DNA of 54,950 nt from Leeia speluncae (GTDB taxonomy: Bacteria > Pseudomonadota > Gammaproteobacteria > Burkholderiales > Leeiaceae): positions 1 to 54,950 of the forward strand of contig NZ_JAJBZT010000015.1 of NCBI RefSeq assembly GCF_020564625.1. Reading direction: 5' to 3'. Within the stretch, counting starts at the first letter, position 1. Each line of letters starts with the position of its first letter. A model generated the notes under the pieces. It was not told the DNA's origin. It ran no database searches and saw nothing but the letters and a program-made list of their open reading frames with translations. The position numbers were made by a program, and so were the translations under genes. Below are positions 53,139-54,950 of this stretch, in pieces.

Positions 53139-54659
53139 TTACCCAACATTTACTGGGATTTTTCCAATCTTGGCTTGCCACTCTGCTGGACCAGTTTTAT
53201 GAACAGATGAGCCGAGACTATCTACGGCAACCGTCACAGGCATATCTACCACATCAAATTCATAAATGGCTTCCATACCCAAGTCTGCAAACGCAACCAC
53301 TTCACTGTGTTTAATGGCTTTAGAGACTAGGTAAGCAGCACCGCCAACCGCCATCAAATAAACTGCTTTGTTGTCTTTAATTGCATCAATCGCAATTGGG
53401 CCACGCTCAGCTTTACCCACCATGCCCAATAAACCTGTTTGCTCAAGCATCTGGCGAGTAAATTTATCCATGCGAGTTGCTGTTGTTGGGCCGGCAGGGC
53501 CAACTACTTCATCACGAACAGGGTCAACAGGACCAACGTAATAGATAAAGCGATTAGTGAAATCAACTGGTAGTGATTCGCCTTTATTTAGCATGTCAAT
53601 CATGCGTTTGTGGGCTGCATCACGTCCGGTTAGTAGCTTGCCATTTAGTAACAAGGTATCACCAGGTTGCCAGCTTGCAACTTCTTCTTTGGTGACATTG
53701 TTTAAGTCAACACGTTTTGCTTCTGCTGATGGTGTCCATGCCACTTCAGGCCAGTCAGATAGGCTTGGAGGGGTTAAAACAGCAGGGCCAGAACCATCCA
53801 AGGTGAAATGTGTGTGGCGCGTAGCCGCACAGTTAGGAATCATTGCGATTGGCAAACTAGCGGCATGAGTTGGGTAATCAAGGATTTTCACATCTAGCAC
53901 GGTTGCCAGACCACCAAGTCCCTGCGCACCGATGCCAAGCGCGTTTACTTTTTCATATAGCTCAATACGCAACTCTTCCACTCGATTTGACGGTCCGCGT
54001 GCAATTAGCTCTTGAATATCGATGTGCTCCATTAGCGATTCCTTCGCTAAGAGCATCGCCTTTTCTGCCGTACCGCCAATACCGATACCCAGCATGCCTG
54101 GCGGACACCAGCCTGCACCCATTAACGGTACGGTTTTTAACACCCAATCAACAATTGAATCTGATGGGTTTAACATCGCGAACTTGCTCTTGTTTTCAGA
54201 GCCACCACCTTTAGCGGCGATTCGTACATCAACTGTATCACCAGGTACTAATTCAAAGTGAACAACAGCAGGTGCATTGTCCTTTGTATTTCTTCGTGCG
54301 CCGGCTGGATCTGCCAACACTGACGCACGCAGTTTATTGTCAGGATGGTTATAGGCTTTGCGAACGCCTTCATTCACCATTTCTTGAATACTTAAAGTGG
54401 CATCAGAGAAACGAACATTCATCCCCACTTTAACGAACGCACAGACGATACCCGTATCTTGGCAGATTGGACGGTGTCCTTCTGCACACATTTTACTATT
54501 GGTAAGAATCTGAGCGATGGCATCTTTAGCCGCAGGGCTTTGCTCGCGCTCATAAGCGGTTGCTAATGCTTGAATGTAATCAGTTGGATGATAGTAAGAA
54601 ATAAATTGCAAGCTATCAGCAATACTATCGATGAAATCCTGCTGACGAATATCTGTCAT
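53139..54659 (-). CDS. fumA: Fumarate hydratase class I
   Basis: A 506-residue iron-dependent class I fumarase, single-chain alpha plus beta form. Three cysteines match the 4Fe-4S ligands: C66 in PICQDTG, C185 in GAGWCPPG and C277 in IPNCAATRH. The C-terminal beta part has VGPAGPTTATRMDKF and AVGGAAYLVSKAIK. It interconverts fumarate and malate in the TCA cycle. AAGGTGA precedes ATG 54659. Two abutting inverted repeats lie 110-155 bp upstream. Specificity for mesaconate or tartrate is a remote alternative. Confidence 0.96.
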   Translation of the reverse strand: MTDIRQQDFIDSIADSLQFISYYHPTDYIQALATAYEREQSPAAKDAIAQILTNSKMCAEGHRPICQDTGIVCAFVKVGMNVRFSDATLSIQEMVNEGVRKAYNHPDNKLRASVLADPAGARRNTKDNAPAVVHFELVPGDTVDVRIAAKGGGSENKSKFAMLNPSDSIVDWVLKTVPLMGAGWCPPGMLGIGIGGTAEKAMLLAKESLMEHIDIQELIARGPSNRVEELRIELYEKVNALGIGAQGLGGLATVLDVKILDYPTHAASLPIAMIPNCAATRHTHFTLDGSGPAVLTPPSLSDWPEVAWTPSAEAKRVDLNNVTKEEVASWQPGDTLLLNGKLLTGRDAAHKRMIDMLNKGESLPVDFTNRFIYYVGPVDPVRDEVVGPAGPTTATRMDKFTRQMLEQTGLLGMVGKAERGPIAIDAIKDNKAVYLMAVGGAAYLVSKAIKHSEVVAFADLGMEAIYEFDVVDMPVTVAVDSLGSSVHKTGPAEWQAKIGKIPVNVG

Positions 54660-54768
54660 TTACTTCACCTTGTATATATAAGAGGGATTGGAGGGGTTTG
54701 TTAGATAAAGGAATCTAATCAAACAAGGGTTCAAAACGAATTTTACGATGAAATACTCAGAAAGGTGA

Positions 54769-54814
54769 GTGTTTTGATGGTTCAAAACACATCATATTTA
54801 CTGATGAATATGAT
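54769..54814. promoter_or_regulatory. Two abutting inverted repeats upstream of fumarase
   Basis: GTGTTTTGA-TGGT-TCAAAACAC (54769-54790) directly abuts ATCATATT-N8-AATATGAT (54791-54814). A further TTCAAAAC copy is at 54730. The 291 bp from 54660 to the edge is AT-rich and shows no reading frame. A minus-strand TTGTTT-N17-TAACAA pair near 54700-54728 is a weak promoter candidate. Confidence 0.45.
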
Positions 54815-54950
54815 TCGTGGAAGGTTAGTGATAAAAAACCTAGAGTTTATTGTTAGTTAGCTAAAAAAATTAAAAAATTATTTTTGTAATATTTTCTTTT
54901 GGAATCAAGGGGTTGATGTGCTTTGGTGTTGGTGTCTGTAAAGAAAGAGG

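Noticed and set aside
1-54950. Insertion sequences, prophage, CRISPR or genomic island
   Set aside because: No transposase, integrase, phage genes, spacer-repeat pattern or abrupt change in base composition was seen.

Overview
The window looks like chromosomal core DNA of a moderately AT-rich betaproteobacterium, most likely Neisseriales or Chromobacteriaceae-like. Pointers are the bamD-rluD-pgeF block, the fmdB/DUF502/aspS operon, a phaC-phaA locus with phasin and PhaR, and the long-form QueF. Genus cannot be fixed from the sequence. I see no insertion sequence, prophage, CRISPR array, rRNA or tRNA. Gene density is high, and most gene ends carry readable intrinsic terminators.

Layout. 1-4.3 kb (minus): a left-truncated HugZ-like flavin-fold protein, a DeoR regulator, aspS, a DUF502 membrane protein and an FmdB zinc ribbon. 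4.5-13 kb: a complete glucose to Entner-Doudoroff module. edd-eda run leftward; zwf-pgl-glk-hexR-pgi run rightward from a shared 290 bp region. That region holds two near-identical 15 bp inverted repeats that fit HexR operators, one of them sitting at the start point of a strong edd promoter. 13.3-19.9 kb: queF, a GAF-fused PilB/GspE-like ATPase, a divergent AraC regulator/TSUP permease pair, and a 6-phosphofructokinase overlapping a DUF523 gene. 19.9-23.1 kb (minus): lacI, an AGE-family sugar isomerase and a PfkB kinase, plausibly a mannose to fructose to fructose-6-phosphate route. 23.3-31.1 kb: a GntR regulator, an unrecognised 375-residue protein, a FixLJ-like two-component pair, an APS reductase with a TSUP permease, and a PAS-GGDEF diguanylate cyclase.

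31.2-43.5 kb: an RND efflux adaptor and pump, an ArnT/PMT-like glycosyltransferase, rpmE, rho and trxA, a 7Fe ferredoxin, a NadR-kinase-like protein, and bamD/rluD/pgeF. The start codons of bamD and rluD overlap on opposite strands. 43.6-48.7 kb: polyhydroxyalkanoate genes phaC and phaA, phasin phaP (opposite strand) and phaR. No phaB is present. TTGCA/TGCAA inverted repeats mark the phaP and phaC control regions. 48.9-54.95 kb: rimO, ppa, a DUF1993 protein, a branched-chain amino acid binding protein without its permease, and a class I fumarase.

The genes together describe a heterotroph that oxidises glucose-6-phosphate by Entner-Doudoroff and also has phosphofructokinase. It stores carbon as PHA and makes sulfide through APS. 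I find no clearly new multi-gene system. The best leads are regulatory: HexR-like, PhaR-like and DeoR-linked inverted repeats, large unexplained hairpins, and the overlapping bamD/rluD starts. Two poorly understood proteins (24171-25298 and 40072-40938) are also worth following up.
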